Below are positions 1 through 8,871 of a DNA stretch of 64,000 bases, piece after piece. The DNA is from Sulfolobaceae archaeon (GTDB taxonomy: Archaea > Thermoproteota > Thermoprotei_A > Sulfolobales > Sulfolobaceae), in contig JAPYVG010000002.1 of the NCBI GenBank assembly GCA_028277025.1, positions 1-64,000 of the forward strand. The letters are read 5' to 3'. The stretch's first letter is position 1; every line of letters begins with the position of its first letter. Under the pieces are notes generated by a model that saw only the letters and a list, made by a program, of their open reading frames with translations, was not told the origin of the DNA and searched no databases. The translations under genes and the position numbers were made by a program.

Positions 1-51
1 GGCATATAATTAGGTCCGCCCTCGTTTATACAAACTTTTCTACGAAAAATC

Positions 52-162
52 TTATTCTTTCGACTTTTTATGTATTTTATTCATCTCATTTTTTACGCTA
101 AAAAAGAGATTCCCATACTGACGTAAAAGTCCCATAAAGTCCTCTCTTGGAGTCTTTTTCAA
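52..162 (-). CDS. possible 36-aa small protein
   Basis: A short open frame begins at a TTG 33 nt after the stop of the 119-aa gene on the same strand. It has a purine-rich stretch (AAAGGA) about 10 nt upstream. The peptide is highly charged and looks like a helical protein: it opens KKTPREDFMGLLRQYG and ends in a Lys-rich tail. A competing frame over the same bases would end in VWESLF, so the choice rests only on protein-like composition and the ribosome-binding-type sequence. Function unknown. Confidence 0.3.
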   Translation of the reverse strand: MKKTPREDFMGLLRQYGNLFFSVKNEMNKIHKKSKE

Positions 163-194
163 AATACATTTCCTTTATTTTATCTTGAACATAT

Positions 195-554
195 TTAAGC
201 TCCAAGCCCCACTTCCCTTCTAATTATTCTTAAGTCGTCTTTATCTATTTTAATTCTCATAGTTGCTTCTTCCCTATAGGAATTATCCACAAAGACTACT
301 TTTATTTCCCCATTTTTGCTTATATTTTCTACGAAGTTTTTGTCTATTGAGTACTCTAGATATAAGGGATTATAAGGGTTATCCTTTATTATATTTCTAA
401 GAATTACATCTCCCCCTTCTCTATCAATCTCAATATCAACATCGGCATTTAAATTAGAAGGTATATCAGTGGTCATACAAACTACCGTATTATCACAACA
501 CACTATACAAACCCCGTCCTTAAGCTGAGATTTTATCTCATCTGGAATTTCCAT
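195..554 (-). CDS. hypothetical 119-aa protein
   Basis: I do not recognise a family. The protein is acidic and soluble with no membrane segment. It has a Cys-Cys pair in CIVCCDN near residues 17-23, beta-strand-like alternation in the middle, and a basic RIIRREVG end. The ATG at 554 lies about 26 nt from a TTTTTAAGC TATA-type element read on the minus strand at 577-585, which supports a leaderless transcript. It is divergent from the gamma-glutamyltransferase gene and may be co-transcribed with the small frame downstream. Confidence 0.7.
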   Translation of the reverse strand: MEIPDEIKSQLKDGVCIVCCDNTVVCMTTDIPSNLNADVDIEIDREGGDVILRNIIKDNPYNPLYLEYSIDKNFVENISKNGEIKVVFVDNSYREEATMRIKIDKDDLRIIRREVGLGA

Positions 555-565
555 TTTCCATCATT

Positions 566-587
566 TCTTATATATTGCTTAAAAATC
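566..587. promoter_or_regulatory. interleaved divergent promoters
   Basis: TTATATAT at 568-575 is centred about 26 nt before the ATG at 599 of the plus-strand gene. TTTTTAAG read on the minus strand at 577-584 is centred about 26 nt before the ATG at 554. Each TATA box therefore lies beyond the other's, so the two polymerase complexes would compete for overlapping DNA. The geometry is read from sequence; the promoter function is inferred. Confidence 0.5.
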
Positions 588-598
588 TTTTATTAATA

Positions 599-2035
599 AT
601 GAAGACGGCGATAGGTAAGAAGGTAGTTGCTACACAAAATTATATAGCAACTTACGTAGGGGCTAAGGTTTTAGAAAGCGGGGGAAACGCGTTTGACGCT
701 GCAGTAGCAATAAGTGCAGTCTTGTCAGTAGTGATGCCCCATACTAGCGGTTTAGGTGGTGATGGGTTTCTGTTAGCTAAAACCCCAGAGGGAATTATTG
801 CTTATAATGCTTCTGGATGGTCGCCTAAGGGGCTAAATGTTGAAAAGATACCTCATGCGAGACACCCTTCTACAGTGGTAATCCCGGGTCTGGTTGATTT
901 ATGGGACTACTTAGAGAAGAAATATATGTCTTTAGGGTTAAGAGATGTTTTACAATACGCAATTAAACTTGCATCAAATGGTTTTTATATTGGTAAAGAG
1001 TTAGGAAATGCTATTTCTAGAGCCTCTGGAATGCCGGAAAGTTGGTATAAGGTTTATGGTGGTAAGAGAACTGGTGATTTCATAAAACTTAAGGAAGTGG
1101 CTGAAGTATTAAAGGAAATCGCCAAAGACGCGAGAAACTTCTACGAGGGGAAAATAACGGAAGAACTTGTCCTAGGTCTTAGGAAGCACGGTGTAAATGT
1201 AGATTTTTCAGATTTTGCGAATTTCAAGGGGGAAGAGGTTAGACCGTTAAAGAGCGAGTACAAACAATATGTGTTATATGAACTTCCGCCGAATAGTCAA
1301 GGTATTACTAGTTTGGAAATTATGAAATTAATAGAACTTACCAAATTATGGAAATTAAGATTTGATGACGCTGAGAGAGTGAAAGAGCTCGTGAAACTTT
1401 ATGCTATAGCTTATAATGATAGGGATAAGTACGTTACAGACCCTAAGTTTTATATGCCAGAAATTAACCTGCTCGACGAGAAATACCTTATTCAACGTTT
1501 GCGTGATATAAACGTTAAGATGAGGGAGGCAAATGTACAAGATACAACGTTCTTTGTGGTTAGTGACGGAGAAAATGAGGTAGGGTTTATTCAGAGTTTA
1601 TTTTTCCATTTTGGTTCTGGTATAACTGTGAAAGAGATACCGTTCAATAACCGCGGTTATGGGTTTACTGAAGGTCATAATAAACCAGAACCCAGAAAGA
1701 GACCATTACATACTCTCTCCATTCTCCTTGCGGAAAAAGAGGCTGAAACTGTGATTATAGGTTGTGCTGGAGGTGACCTAAGACCACAAATACACACCCA
1801 AGTTTTCCAGTATTATGTAGATTATAATATGGAAATTGATGAGGCAGTTTATGCTCCACGATTTGTGTTTTTAGGAGACAAAATTGTTTCAGAAAAAAGA
1901 CTTAATCTACCCTATCAACAATTAGATTATTATACACCAGAAGTAGGCGTTGTTCAAGCACTAAAAAAGAAAGGGGATAAGTATATAGCGGTCGCTGACC
2001 TCAGAAGTGAGGGTGCGGCGCTTTCAGTATATTAG
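599..2035 (+). CDS. ggt: gamma-glutamyltransferase family protein
   Basis: This is an Ntn-hydrolase of the gamma-glutamyltransferase family, which cleaves gamma-glutamyl bonds after self-processing before a conserved Thr. The motif DTTFFVVSD aligns with the family DTTH..VVD, placing the nucleophile at the first Thr, about residue 316 from the ATG. The N-terminal VVATQNYIATYVGAKVLESG and the later GCAGGDLRPQ (about residue 390) are also typical. The length of 478 aa suits compact archaeal members. A TTG at 575 would add eight residues, but the TATA box at 568-575 favours the ATG at 599. No signal peptide is seen, so it is probably cytoplasmic. The natural substrate is uncertain because Sulfolobales are not known to use glutathione. 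The last 35 bases overlap the convergent hexokinase gene. Confidence 0.88.
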   Translation: MKTAIGKKVVATQNYIATYVGAKVLESGGNAFDAAVAISAVLSVVMPHTSGLGGDGFLLAKTPEGIIAYNASGWSPKGLNVEKIPHARHPSTVVIPGLVDLWDYLEKKYMSLGLRDVLQYAIKLASNGFYIGKELGNAISRASGMPESWYKVYGGKRTGDFIKLKEVAEVLKEIAKDARNFYEGKITEELVLGLRKHGVNVDFSDFANFKGEEVRPLKSEYKQYVLYELPPNSQGITSLEIMKLIELTKLWKLRFDDAERVKELVKLYAIAYNDRDKYVTDPKFYMPEINLLDEKYLIQRLRDINVKMREANVQDTTFFVVSDGENEVGFIQSLFFHFGSGITVKEIPFNNRGYGFTEGHNKPEPRKRPLHTLSILLAEKEAETVIIGCAGGDLRPQIHTQVFQYYVDYNMEIDEAVYAPRFVFLGDKIVSEKRLNLPYQQLDYYTPEVGVVQALKKKGDKYIAVADLRSEGAALSVY

Positions 2036-2912
2036 AGATGTTACAACCTAATTGTTTAAACGCTATGAATATAGCCCCCATCTCTGGAGGATTTTTCCCC
2101 GCATCGCCCTTAATACCGTGTAGTGAAAGATAGTTTGTAAAAGCCATATGATAAATTTTAGAATTAAACATCCCACCCTTCAAGTAGACTACCTTAAATT
2201 TCAATTTTTTAGTTAAAAATACTGCGTCCTTAGCAAGTTTCTCAGCCCCCTCCTTTAATATAGAAATGGCTATCTCATCCCCTTTTTCCGCAGCCCTATT
2301 TACACTTTCGGCAACAGATGCTACTAAATCTATTTGGCAACTATTATTATACGCCCATAGTACTAGATCATCCAAATCCTTGATCTTAATCTTATCTAAA
2401 ACTTCATAATATAATTCGCTTTTAGGAATAACCCCGTCCATCATCTTTAACACTTTTCTTAGGGCCTTTCTCCCAATCCAGTAAGCAGATCCAGTATCTG
2501 ATAATAACCACCCTCTTCCGCCAACACGATAAAACTGATTCCCATCAAAACCTTCAACTACGCTCCCAGTCCCGGCTATCACTACAACGCCGGGATTTCC
2601 AAGGGTTTCTGCGAATAAAGCTATAGCCCCGTCATGATAAACAAAGACTTTCTTTGCTAATGAGGTTGCGAGAGGTAAAAAATTATCCCAATCGTATTTT
2701 GAATCTAATCCGGCAACTCCCATAGATATTACGTCTGGCTCTCTGCCAGCTGCTTTAATTGCAGCTTCTCTTATGTGTTCTATTGCCTTCTGTAATCCAA
2801 CATTATGATAATTCCCCGACCCAGCTAGGCCTTCACCGATGTAATTTCCATTACAATCATATGCTATTGCCTTTGTTTTGGTTCCTCCCGCATCTATTCC
2901 AACAATTATCAT
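2001..2912 (-). CDS. ATP-dependent hexokinase (BadF/N-acetylglucosamine kinase fold)
   Basis: This is a sugar kinase of the ASKHA superfamily. It has phosphate-1 motif DAGGTKTKA at residues 7-15, the putative catalytic Asp95 in HDGAIA, and phosphate-2 motif AGTGSVVEG near 113-121. The 303-aa protein resembles the characterised S. tokodaii hexokinase, which phosphorylates glucose, mannose, glucosamine and N-acetylglucosamine; that is a family assignment from memory. Its likely role is feeding hexose phosphates to glycan synthesis or recycling, which fits the adjacent agl3 and nucleotidyltransferase. It is divergent from agl3 across a 48-bp promoter region and its 3' end overlaps ggt by 35 bp. 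Confidence 0.88.
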   Translation of the reverse strand: MIIVGIDAGGTKTKAIAYDCNGNYIGEGLAGSGNYHNVGLQKAIEHIREAAIKAAGREPDVISMGVAGLDSKYDWDNFLPLATSLAKKVFVYHDGAIALFAETLGNPGVVVIAGTGSVVEGFDGNQFYRVGGRGWLLSDTGSAYWIGRKALRKVLKMMDGVIPKSELYYEVLDKIKIKDLDDLVLWAYNNSCQIDLVASVAESVNRAAEKGDEIAISILKEGAEKLAKDAVFLTKKLKFKVVYLKGGMFNSKIYHMAFTNYLSLHGIKGDAGKNPPEMGAIFIAFKQLGCNISNILKAPHPHF

Positions 2913-2960
2913 GCATGATCGATTTTAAATATAAGACGGTGATAAAAATTTTGAGTTTTA
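2913..2960. promoter_or_regulatory. shared TATA region, hexokinase / agl3
   Basis: A single TTTTAAATATAAG tract at 2923-2935 lies about 26 nt from both divergent start codons (2912 minus, 2961 plus). It reads as a TATA-like element on either strand. A shared promoter would tie sugar activation to sulfoquinovose synthesis; this is inferred from geometry only. Confidence 0.45.
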
Positions 2961-4118
2961 ATGCGTGTAGTAATCCTTGGAATAGACGGTTATTTAGGTT
3001 GGGCCTTAGCTTTAAGATTGGCTAAAAGAGGTCATGAGGTAATTGGACTTGATAATTTGTCTACTAGAAGGTTTGCACAAGAGGTAGGTTCAGATTCAGC
3101 ATTTCCATTACCAGAACCCCAAAAACGCGTTGAAGAAGCTAAAAGGCATCTTGATGTTAATATTACCTTTTATGTTGGGGATGTAACTGATTATCAAACT
3201 TTAGATGAGATTGTAAAAAGACATAAACCAGATGCGATTGTCCACTTTGCTGAACAGAGATCTGCACCCTATTCCATGATAGATTTAGATCACGCTATTT
3301 ATACTGTTAAAAACAATGAGATTGGGACTCTAAACGTTATAAAAGCCGTTTTACAAAATGACCCTTCAATTCATATTCTCAAAATGGGCACTATGGGTGA
3401 GTACGGTACTCCCAATTTTAACATCCCAGAAAACATTTACGTTAAAGCCGTTGTGAATGGGAAAGAGGACAAAATAATTGTCCCTAGGAAGGGAGGTTCA
3501 ATTTATCACTGGACTAAAATTCACGATACCGACTTTTTGCTTTACTATCATGAGCTTTACGGTTTGACAATAACCGATATTATGCAAGGCCCCGTTTACG
3601 GTACAAGAACTGAGGAAATAATTAATGAATCTCTAAGGACTAGGTTTGACTTTGATGAGGTGTGGGGTACAGTTGTAAATAGGTTTTGTGTTGAGGCCAT
3701 TCTCGGGATCCCGCTAACTGTTTACGGTAGAGGAGGGCAGACTAGGGGGTTTATATCTTTAGAAGATAGTATGGAAGCTTTGACACTCCTTCTTGAACAT
3801 CCACCTAAACAAGGGGAGTATCGTGTTGTAAATCAGTTCGCTGAAATATACTCCGTAAGGAAAATAGCTGAAATGGTTAAAGAGGCTGGCGAGGAATTAG
3901 GTCTTACAGTTTCTATTGGAGACTACCCTAACCCGAGAGTTGAGGCAGAAGAGCATTATTATAATCCAGAGATTAAGGTCTTACCGTCTTTAGGTTTTTA
4001 CCCTAAAAAGAGACTTAAGAATGAGGTTAAAATAATGATTAAGGACTTGTTACCTTATAAAGAGAGGTTAGATAGGTTTAAGCACGTTATATTGCCTAAG
4101 ACGAAGTGGAGGAAGTAA
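2961..4118 (+). CDS. agl3: UDP-sulfoquinovose synthase
   Basis: This SDR-type nucleotide-sugar enzyme converts UDP-glucose and sulfite to UDP-sulfoquinovose, the sulfonated sugar found in the Sulfolobus S-layer N-glycan (Agl3) and, via SQD1, in plant sulfolipid. The NAD-binding GIDGYLGW sits at residues 7-14. The catalytic set is Thr144 (KMGTMGEYG), Tyr182 and Lys186 (YHWTK). The SQD1/Agl3-type insertion FAQEVGSDSAFPLPEP follows the first Rossmann motif. The 385-aa length is normal. The gene faces a nucleotidyltransferase that could supply its UDP-glucose, and the two 3' ends overlap by 23 bp. Confidence 0.93.
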   Translation: MRVVILGIDGYLGWALALRLAKRGHEVIGLDNLSTRRFAQEVGSDSAFPLPEPQKRVEEAKRHLDVNITFYVGDVTDYQTLDEIVKRHKPDAIVHFAEQRSAPYSMIDLDHAIYTVKNNEIGTLNVIKAVLQNDPSIHILKMGTMGEYGTPNFNIPENIYVKAVVNGKEDKIIVPRKGGSIYHWTKIHDTDFLLYYHELYGLTITDIMQGPVYGTRTEEIINESLRTRFDFDEVWGTVVNRFCVEAILGIPLTVYGRGGQTRGFISLEDSMEALTLLLEHPPKQGEYRVVNQFAEIYSVRKIAEMVKEAGEELGLTVSIGDYPNPRVEAEEHYYNPEIKVLPSLGFYPKKRLKNEVKIMIKDLLPYKERLDRFKHVILPKTKWRK

Positions 4119-4866
4119 ATGTTTTCATTAACGCCTGGTAATAGCTTACTGGGTCTCCTACGTTAAGCCAAGTTTCTCTTTCTAAAAGAATTCCATAAAC
4201 TTCTCCACCATTTTCAATAAGCTTTTCAATACCATACGTTAGCTCCAGTTCTCCCCCTTCTGGGACTTTAACGCTTTTAAGTGCACTAAAGATTTTAGGT
4301 GAGAAGACATAGACTGCTGAAATCGCAATATTAGATTTAGGATTGCTAGGTTTTTCCTCAGCTTCTGTAATTCTAAAAAGCCTATGCCCCATAAACTCTC
4401 CTTTTTCAGTTACTGTTACAATTCCATACCGTTTCGGGTTGTTTACTTTTCTTAATAACAGCACTGCATCTGGGTTAATTTGATCGAAAAGCGAGATAGC
4501 CTCTTTATAACCGCCAGTTAATACTCCGTCATCCGCATGAACTACAAAAGGATCGTTATTTGAAAAATCTTCAGCTCTAACTACAGCATCTCCAAAGCCT
4601 TTTGGTTCTGGCTGAAAAACAAAAGTCACTCCTCTTTCGAATAAGTAATCCATTAATAACTTTCCATGTTTTCCAACTACCAAGCAAAACTTTTCTATCC
4701 CTGCGTCTTTTAAAGAGTCGAGTATAAGGTCTATTATTGGCCTCATAACTATCTTACTATCTTCACTTCTGAAAAGTGGTAGTAATGCTTTAGGTAATAC
4801 TGACGTAATATATTTCATTCTACTCCCTTTTCCAGCCGCCGTTATTACAGCTTTTCTAACTGACAT
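4096..4866 (-). CDS. sugar-1-phosphate nucleotidyltransferase (GalU-like)
   Basis: This enzyme makes an NDP-sugar from NTP and a sugar-1-phosphate. The signature AAGKGSRMKYIT-SVLPKALLP occupies residues 10-30, and the metal/nucleotide Asp pair is in HADDGVLTG (about 112-113). The 256-aa length means a catalytic domain only, without the beta-helix seen in the partial gene at the window's right edge. It is the last gene of the minus-strand glycan operon, starting 11 nt inside the upstream GT-C gene. UTP:glucose-1-phosphate uridylyltransferase is the most likely activity, given agl3 next door; a dTDP- or GDP-type specificity cannot be excluded from sequence. Confidence 0.85.
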   Translation of the reverse strand: MSVRKAVITAAGKGSRMKYITSVLPKALLPLFRSEDSKIVMRPIIDLILDSLKDAGIEKFCLVVGKHGKLLMDYLFERGVTFVFQPEPKGFGDAVVRAEDFSNNDPFVVHADDGVLTGGYKEAISLFDQINPDAVLLLRKVNNPKRYGIVTVTEKGEFMGHRLFRITEAEEKPSNPKSNIAISAVYVFSPKIFSALKSVKVPEGGELELTYGIEKLIENGGEVYGILLERETWLNVGDPVSYYQALMKTFTSSTSS

Positions 4867-6031
4867 TACTAGGTTGTGGTTGTGTTTCTAGTTTTTTAAT
4901 CTTTTCCCCTCCTCTTTCGGGAAGCCACTTTAAGAACTTAAAAAGAGCCACCGGTATATATACGTTAACTATAGGTGCGAAGTCCGTGACGTAAAAGCTA
5001 AATAATGTGTGATTCCCCAGAATATAGACAATAACAAACGCTATCCACATAGTCCAGGCTGACATTGTGAGTATTATACTCTTTAGGTCTTTCATGATAA
5101 AGGCTAAAGGAGTAGTTACAACCCAAGCCCACATGATGAATGGGTTTGTTGATGCATATAACCCGTAACCTACATAAAACGGGTGAATATCAAAAAACCA
5201 TTGCCAGGGTTCGGAGATTTGGTCAATTGCAGTTAAGGCTATATGCCCATTTGTGGCGTCCCAGCCCAACATATAAAGGAACGAATCCTTTAACCAGCCT
5301 GTAACTCCGTCAAAGTAAATCATTATTGGGACTGAGAGTATTGCAAAGACCATAGCTGGTATACCTAAACCGTAGACAGCTCTCTGAATTGGGCTCTTCT
5401 TTAGTTCTCCAATGTAATAAAGGAAGGGTAAAATCAATGGTAATGAGCTCTCCTTAGATGCGAAAGCTAATCCCAATGCAATACTTGCTAAAAGTAAATT
5501 ATCTGAGAGTAAGAAATAGATTGCTAAGAGAGAGAAGAACGCTACATATATATCAAGCATAGCGACTCCGTGCAAAAGCCAGATATTTGGAGATAACATA
5601 ATTAATGCTGCTGCAGTTAAGCCTCCAATATTACCCCATAAATCGTTTCCGATAAGTCTTCTAGCTAGCAAAAAACCCACTATTACGATCAAGTCACCCA
5701 TTATCCAGCTCGGTATTCTCCACGCTAATGGCTGGTAACCCATGAAATATATGAAAATTCCCATAATGTATTTTGCAAGCGGGGGGTGTTCTGGGTTAAT
5801 GTATGTCTGTATATTATTCTCTTGAGGGTAAGGGAAATACATTGGTGGCGTTACGTGAAAAATATATTTGAGTATATTGTAAGCGGCTGTCGGATACCAT
5901 ACTTCGTCTCCTATATACCCTTTTATTGAGGCGAAAGTAATGACTGTATAATAAGTATAAACTATGAGTATTATTGCTAGAACAATTGAAGAAAGAAGAG
6001 TAATGTTTCTATTCAGAAATTCCTTGTACAT
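4856..6031 (-). CDS. GT-C membrane glycosyltransferase (PMT/ArnT-like)
   Basis: This is a polytopic membrane protein of about 390 aa. It has a first transmembrane helix at about residues 12-35 and then the GT-C loop motif GDEVWYPTAA with Asp42-Glu43, the acidic pair that acts in dolichyl-phosphate-sugar-using transferases. A second conserved loop, INPEHPPLAKYIMG, follows at about residue 73, typical of protein mannosyltransferase/ArnT relatives. Many further hydrophobic helices follow. It probably transfers a sugar from a polyprenyl-phosphate carrier on the outer face of the membrane. It lies in the middle of a tight operon with a flippase and a nucleotidyltransferase. Confidence 0.8.
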   Translation of the reverse strand: MYKEFLNRNITLLSSIVLAIILIVYTYYTVITFASIKGYIGDEVWYPTAAYNILKYIFHVTPPMYFPYPQENNIQTYINPEHPPLAKYIMGIFIYFMGYQPLAWRIPSWIMGDLIVIVGFLLARRLIGNDLWGNIGGLTAAALIMLSPNIWLLHGVAMLDIYVAFFSLLAIYFLLSDNLLLASIALGLAFASKESSLPLILPFLYYIGELKKSPIQRAVYGLGIPAMVFAILSVPIMIYFDGVTGWLKDSFLYMLGWDATNGHIALTAIDQISEPWQWFFDIHPFYVGYGLYASTNPFIMWAWVVTTPLAFIMKDLKSIILTMSAWTMWIAFVIVYILGNHTLFSFYVTDFAPIVNVYIPVALFKFLKWLPERGGEKIKKLETQPQPSNVS

Positions 6032-6041
6032 AACAAACTGT

Positions 6042-6860
6042 CTATTTTAATATTTTTAAGATTTCTCCAATATCCTTATTTTCGTGCACCAGCATAGAAA
6101 TTGCTTTCGCCATTTTATCTGGTTCTTTAGCTTGCCACACGTTCCTTCCCACAGTAACCCCAGCTGCCCCAGCATCCAATGCATCCTTTAACATTTTTAA
6201 AAACTCTTCATCAGTGTTTGTCTTTGGTCCTCCCCTTATTAATATAGGGGCAAAAGCTACTTCAACTACCTCCCTAAAGCTTTTTATGTCTCCCGTATAA
6301 TCGACCTTTAGGATATCAGCACCTATCTCTGAAGCCAATCTTGTTACGTATTTTACTAATTCTGGTTGTTTCACTGAGTCTGGATTATTAGGTTCTACGA
6401 AAAGAGGTTCTATTATAAAAGGAATTCCGTAATCATTAGCCTCCCTCCTTAAAGCCGATATTACTTCTATGTTCATTCCCTCTACTTGATCTTCACCGTA
6501 ACCTACCACTAGGTATGTTACTACCGCGTCTGCCCCAGCTTCAATTGCGTCTTTTATACTGTATACCGCCGTGTAATAACCTGAATTATAGGTCTTATAT
6601 TTTTGTCTCCATACGTTTGCTGTGTCAAGTCTCGCAATCAGCATTGGAGAGGATCTACTGAAGAAATTCTCCTTAACTAGCTTAACCATTGCTGGTGTCA
6701 TTTGAAGGGCATCTGGACCATTATATGCTATTTTCCTTACAACTTCTCCCACTCTTTCAATTCCTTTAAGCGGTCCCATTACTAGGCCGTGGTCTAATGC
6801 TACTACAAAAGCCTTACCCTTTTCAAAAAGCCTCCTCATTCTTATTTCAAGTCCAGACAT
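6042..6860 (-). CDS. class I aldolase, DhnA/FbaB family
   Basis: This is a TIM-barrel aldolase of the archaeal DhnA type. VALDHGLVMGPLKG covers residues 20-33, the Schiff-base Lys is Lys185 in ADILKVDYTGD, and phosphate-binding loops are seen in IRGGPK (208-213) and GVTVGRNVW (234-242). Family members are fructose-bisphosphate aldolases or the transaldolase-like ADTH synthase of alternative aromatic biosynthesis. Sulfolobales mainly use the bifunctional FBP aldolase/phosphatase, so glycolytic use is not assured. The gene sits 10 nt upstream of the GT-C transferase and 18 nt downstream of the flippase gene. That location hints at supplying a glycan precursor, but this is inference. Confidence 0.75.
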   Translation of the reverse strand: MSGLEIRMRRLFEKGKAFVVALDHGLVMGPLKGIERVGEVVRKIAYNGPDALQMTPAMVKLVKENFFSRSSPMLIARLDTANVWRQKYKTYNSGYYTAVYSIKDAIEAGADAVVTYLVVGYGEDQVEGMNIEVISALRREANDYGIPFIIEPLFVEPNNPDSVKQPELVKYVTRLASEIGADILKVDYTGDIKSFREVVEVAFAPILIRGGPKTNTDEEFLKMLKDALDAGAAGVTVGRNVWQAKEPDKMAKAISMLVHENKDIGEILKILK

Positions 6861-6878
6861 AGGTTTACATTATACTTC

Positions 6879-8354
6879 TTACATAAGAGTTTTTCTTACC
6901 TCTTTTATTCCTTCCTTAATTATCCTTTTGGCAAAGGGGTTTAAGAAATAACTCAAAGATGCATAGACCAGAATTACTAGACCTCCTTCTATTAACATGA
7001 ACATATAGGACACATTCATTATCGAGAATCTGAATAAGAGTAATATAGTAATTAAACCAATTAGCACTGATGTGAGACTTTCTTTCACTGGAAATTTAAA
7101 TGAGTATAAATCTTTAGAGACTCTATAGGACGACAAGGACATCCAGACCGAATTTATAAGTATACCAAGTGTCATTAATGTTGCCAATATATACGCGCTT
7201 TCCCATTTAAAGAGATATACTAAAATCAGAGAGACAATGACACCTATTACAGCGAATTGAATATTACTTATATTCAACTTTGCGGTATATCCTTTCAGAT
7301 TGTCTTCTTCAAATCCCATTGCCTTATCTTTCATTATTACTGAATAATAAAAAATTGAATAAATTCCCCTTAGATAGTTTGATGCCGAGAGTACAATAAA
7401 GGCCATTAGGGCTTGTGTGTAATCTCTCCTTAAGTGATATAATAACGGATAACTTTCTATTAAGACAATAGAGAGGAAAAGCGTTGAGATTGTAAAGTAA
7501 AGTTTTACTGCAGTCTCAACTACATCAGCTGATTTACTCTCTGATAACTTAGCAATAAGTCCGTCGTATATTGAATAAGACCATGTAACTATATTAGAAA
7601 TTATTAATGCAGACTCGAAGTAAGAAATTGTTATGGGGTCATGAGTAATAATTAGCGTTAACCAGACTATAGTAGCTTCCATTATTAATTGTAAATAGTA
7701 TATTATAGTTACGATTGATTTTTTAATAATCTTCTTTGACACCGAAAAATCTATGGTGAGGTTTGCTTTAACATATCTTAAACTTAAAATTGTCTGTATA
7801 ATATATCCTATTGAATATGCAATTATTACGCCTAAAATAGTAAGATGAAATAAAAAGAACGCTACAAGTACTATTACTAATCTACTTATTTGGAAGACCG
7901 TGGCTGTGATTCCTATTACTAATGGAGTTCTTCCCCTAGTTATAGCTGTAACTATCTTATAGACGTAGAAAGTAATTATTAGTAACGTTGCCGAGTAAAA
8001 GGCTAATGGGTCAATATAAGTAATCGTTTCCATTAGGTATGGTACGATTAGTGAATATACAAGAGCCGAAATAGCTCCGGCAATAGCGTTGACTATAATT
8101 ATCCCTCCAACCGGTTTATCCTCACTTGCAAAACGAGAAGTTATAAGTGAGAAAATATCTGACGGTATTGTGAAATATCCCATAACAAGCACGAATATTG
8201 ATTGCCATGTTGCAAAAATAACTCTCCCATCTGGTAAATTACTTAAGTAGTGGGCCACTAAATACGTAAAGATAAATGATAAAGGTGCAGTTGAGAGCCT
8301 TAAAGAAAAATTTATAACCCCTGTATATATAAGCCTAGTTCTTTTCCTTTCCAT
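6879..8354 (-). CDS. polysaccharide/lipid-linked oligosaccharide flippase-like protein
   Basis: This 491-aa protein has about 12-14 hydrophobic helices across its whole length and short polar loops, the pattern of the MATE/MOP superfamily to which Wzx-type flippases belong. The N-terminal MERKRTRLIYTGVINFSLR, basic and followed by the first helix, also fits. No catalytic motif is present. As the first gene of the minus-strand operon with a GT-C transferase and an NDP-sugar synthase, the natural hypothesis is a translocase for the lipid-linked N-glycan, a step not firmly assigned in Sulfolobales as far as I know. Family membership is judged from topology, so confidence is moderate. Confidence 0.65.
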   Translation of the reverse strand: MERKRTRLIYTGVINFSLRLSTAPLSFIFTYLVAHYLSNLPDGRVIFATWQSIFVLVMGYFTIPSDIFSLITSRFASEDKPVGGIIIVNAIAGAISALVYSLIVPYLMETITYIDPLAFYSATLLIITFYVYKIVTAITRGRTPLVIGITATVFQISRLVIVLVAFFLFHLTILGVIIAYSIGYIIQTILSLRYVKANLTIDFSVSKKIIKKSIVTIIYYLQLIMEATIVWLTLIITHDPITISYFESALIISNIVTWSYSIYDGLIAKLSESKSADVVETAVKLYFTISTLFLSIVLIESYPLLYHLRRDYTQALMAFIVLSASNYLRGIYSIFYYSVIMKDKAMGFEEDNLKGYTAKLNISNIQFAVIGVIVSLILVYLFKWESAYILATLMTLGILINSVWMSLSSYRVSKDLYSFKFPVKESLTSVLIGLITILLLFRFSIMNVSYMFMLIEGGLVILVYASLSYFLNPFAKRIIKEGIKEVRKTLM

Positions 8355-8395
8355 TACCGAGAGTGAGGAGTAAAAAATTTAAAAACGTTTTCGCT

Positions 8396-8794
8396 TTATT
8401 CTAAATTCTCGAAGTAATTATCGATTGCCTTTGCTACGTCTCTTATTGATATTATACCGGTTAATTCTCCTTTATCATTAACTACGGGCAAATGCCTAAT
8501 GTTAAACTGTCTCATAAGTGCTAATGCACCAGTTATTGGAGAATCCTCCCTTATCGTTATTAATGATGACGTCATAATCTCTTCGGCTTTAGAATCTAGT
8601 TTCTTTCCCTTACCAATTCCCTTTACTATATCCCTTTCTGTTATTATCCCTACAGGTTTTCCATTATCTACAACTATTACAGATCCTATATTTTTCTCCG
8701 TCATTATCTTAGCTACTTGCTCCATCGTAGTATCTTTACTTACCGTTATAACATTTGCCTTCATGTATTCTTTAACAATATCACTTTCTGCCAT
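8396..8794 (-). CDS. two-CBS-domain protein
   Basis: The 132-aa protein consists of a tandem pair of CBS motifs (a Bateman module). The first runs from about residue 8 to 63, with NVITVSKDTTMEQVAKIM and PVGIITERDIVKG. The second runs from about 70 to 128, with ITIREDSPITGALALM and LTGIISIRDVAKAI. Such modules usually sense adenine nucleotides or related ligands; there is no attached enzymatic domain. The partner protein is unknown. It is divergent from htpX with its own TATA element near 8816-8826, which places the ATG at 8794 at or near the transcript start. Confidence 0.9.
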   Translation of the reverse strand: MAESDIVKEYMKANVITVSKDTTMEQVAKIMTEKNIGSVIVVDNGKPVGIITERDIVKGIGKGKKLDSKAEEIMTSSLITIREDSPITGALALMRQFNIRHLPVVNDKGELTGIISIRDVAKAIDNYFENLE

Positions 8795-8871
8795 ATTATA
8801 ATGTTTTCATAAGAACTATTAAATTTTCGTTGTGGGAAAACTTTTTAAAATGAGATTTAAAAATTAAACAT
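8795..8871. promoter_or_regulatory. divergent promoters, CBS protein / htpX
   Basis: CTTTTTAAAA at 8841-8850, preceded by a purine-rich BRE-like GGGAAAA, is centred 26 nt before the htpX ATG at 8872. On the minus strand AATTTAATAG around 8816-8826 is about 26 nt from the ATG at 8794. Both transcripts are predicted to be leaderless. Confidence 0.55.

Noticed and set aside
1..51. possible continuation of the small-protein frame or another gene at the left edge
   Set aside because: Too short and AT-rich to support any call.
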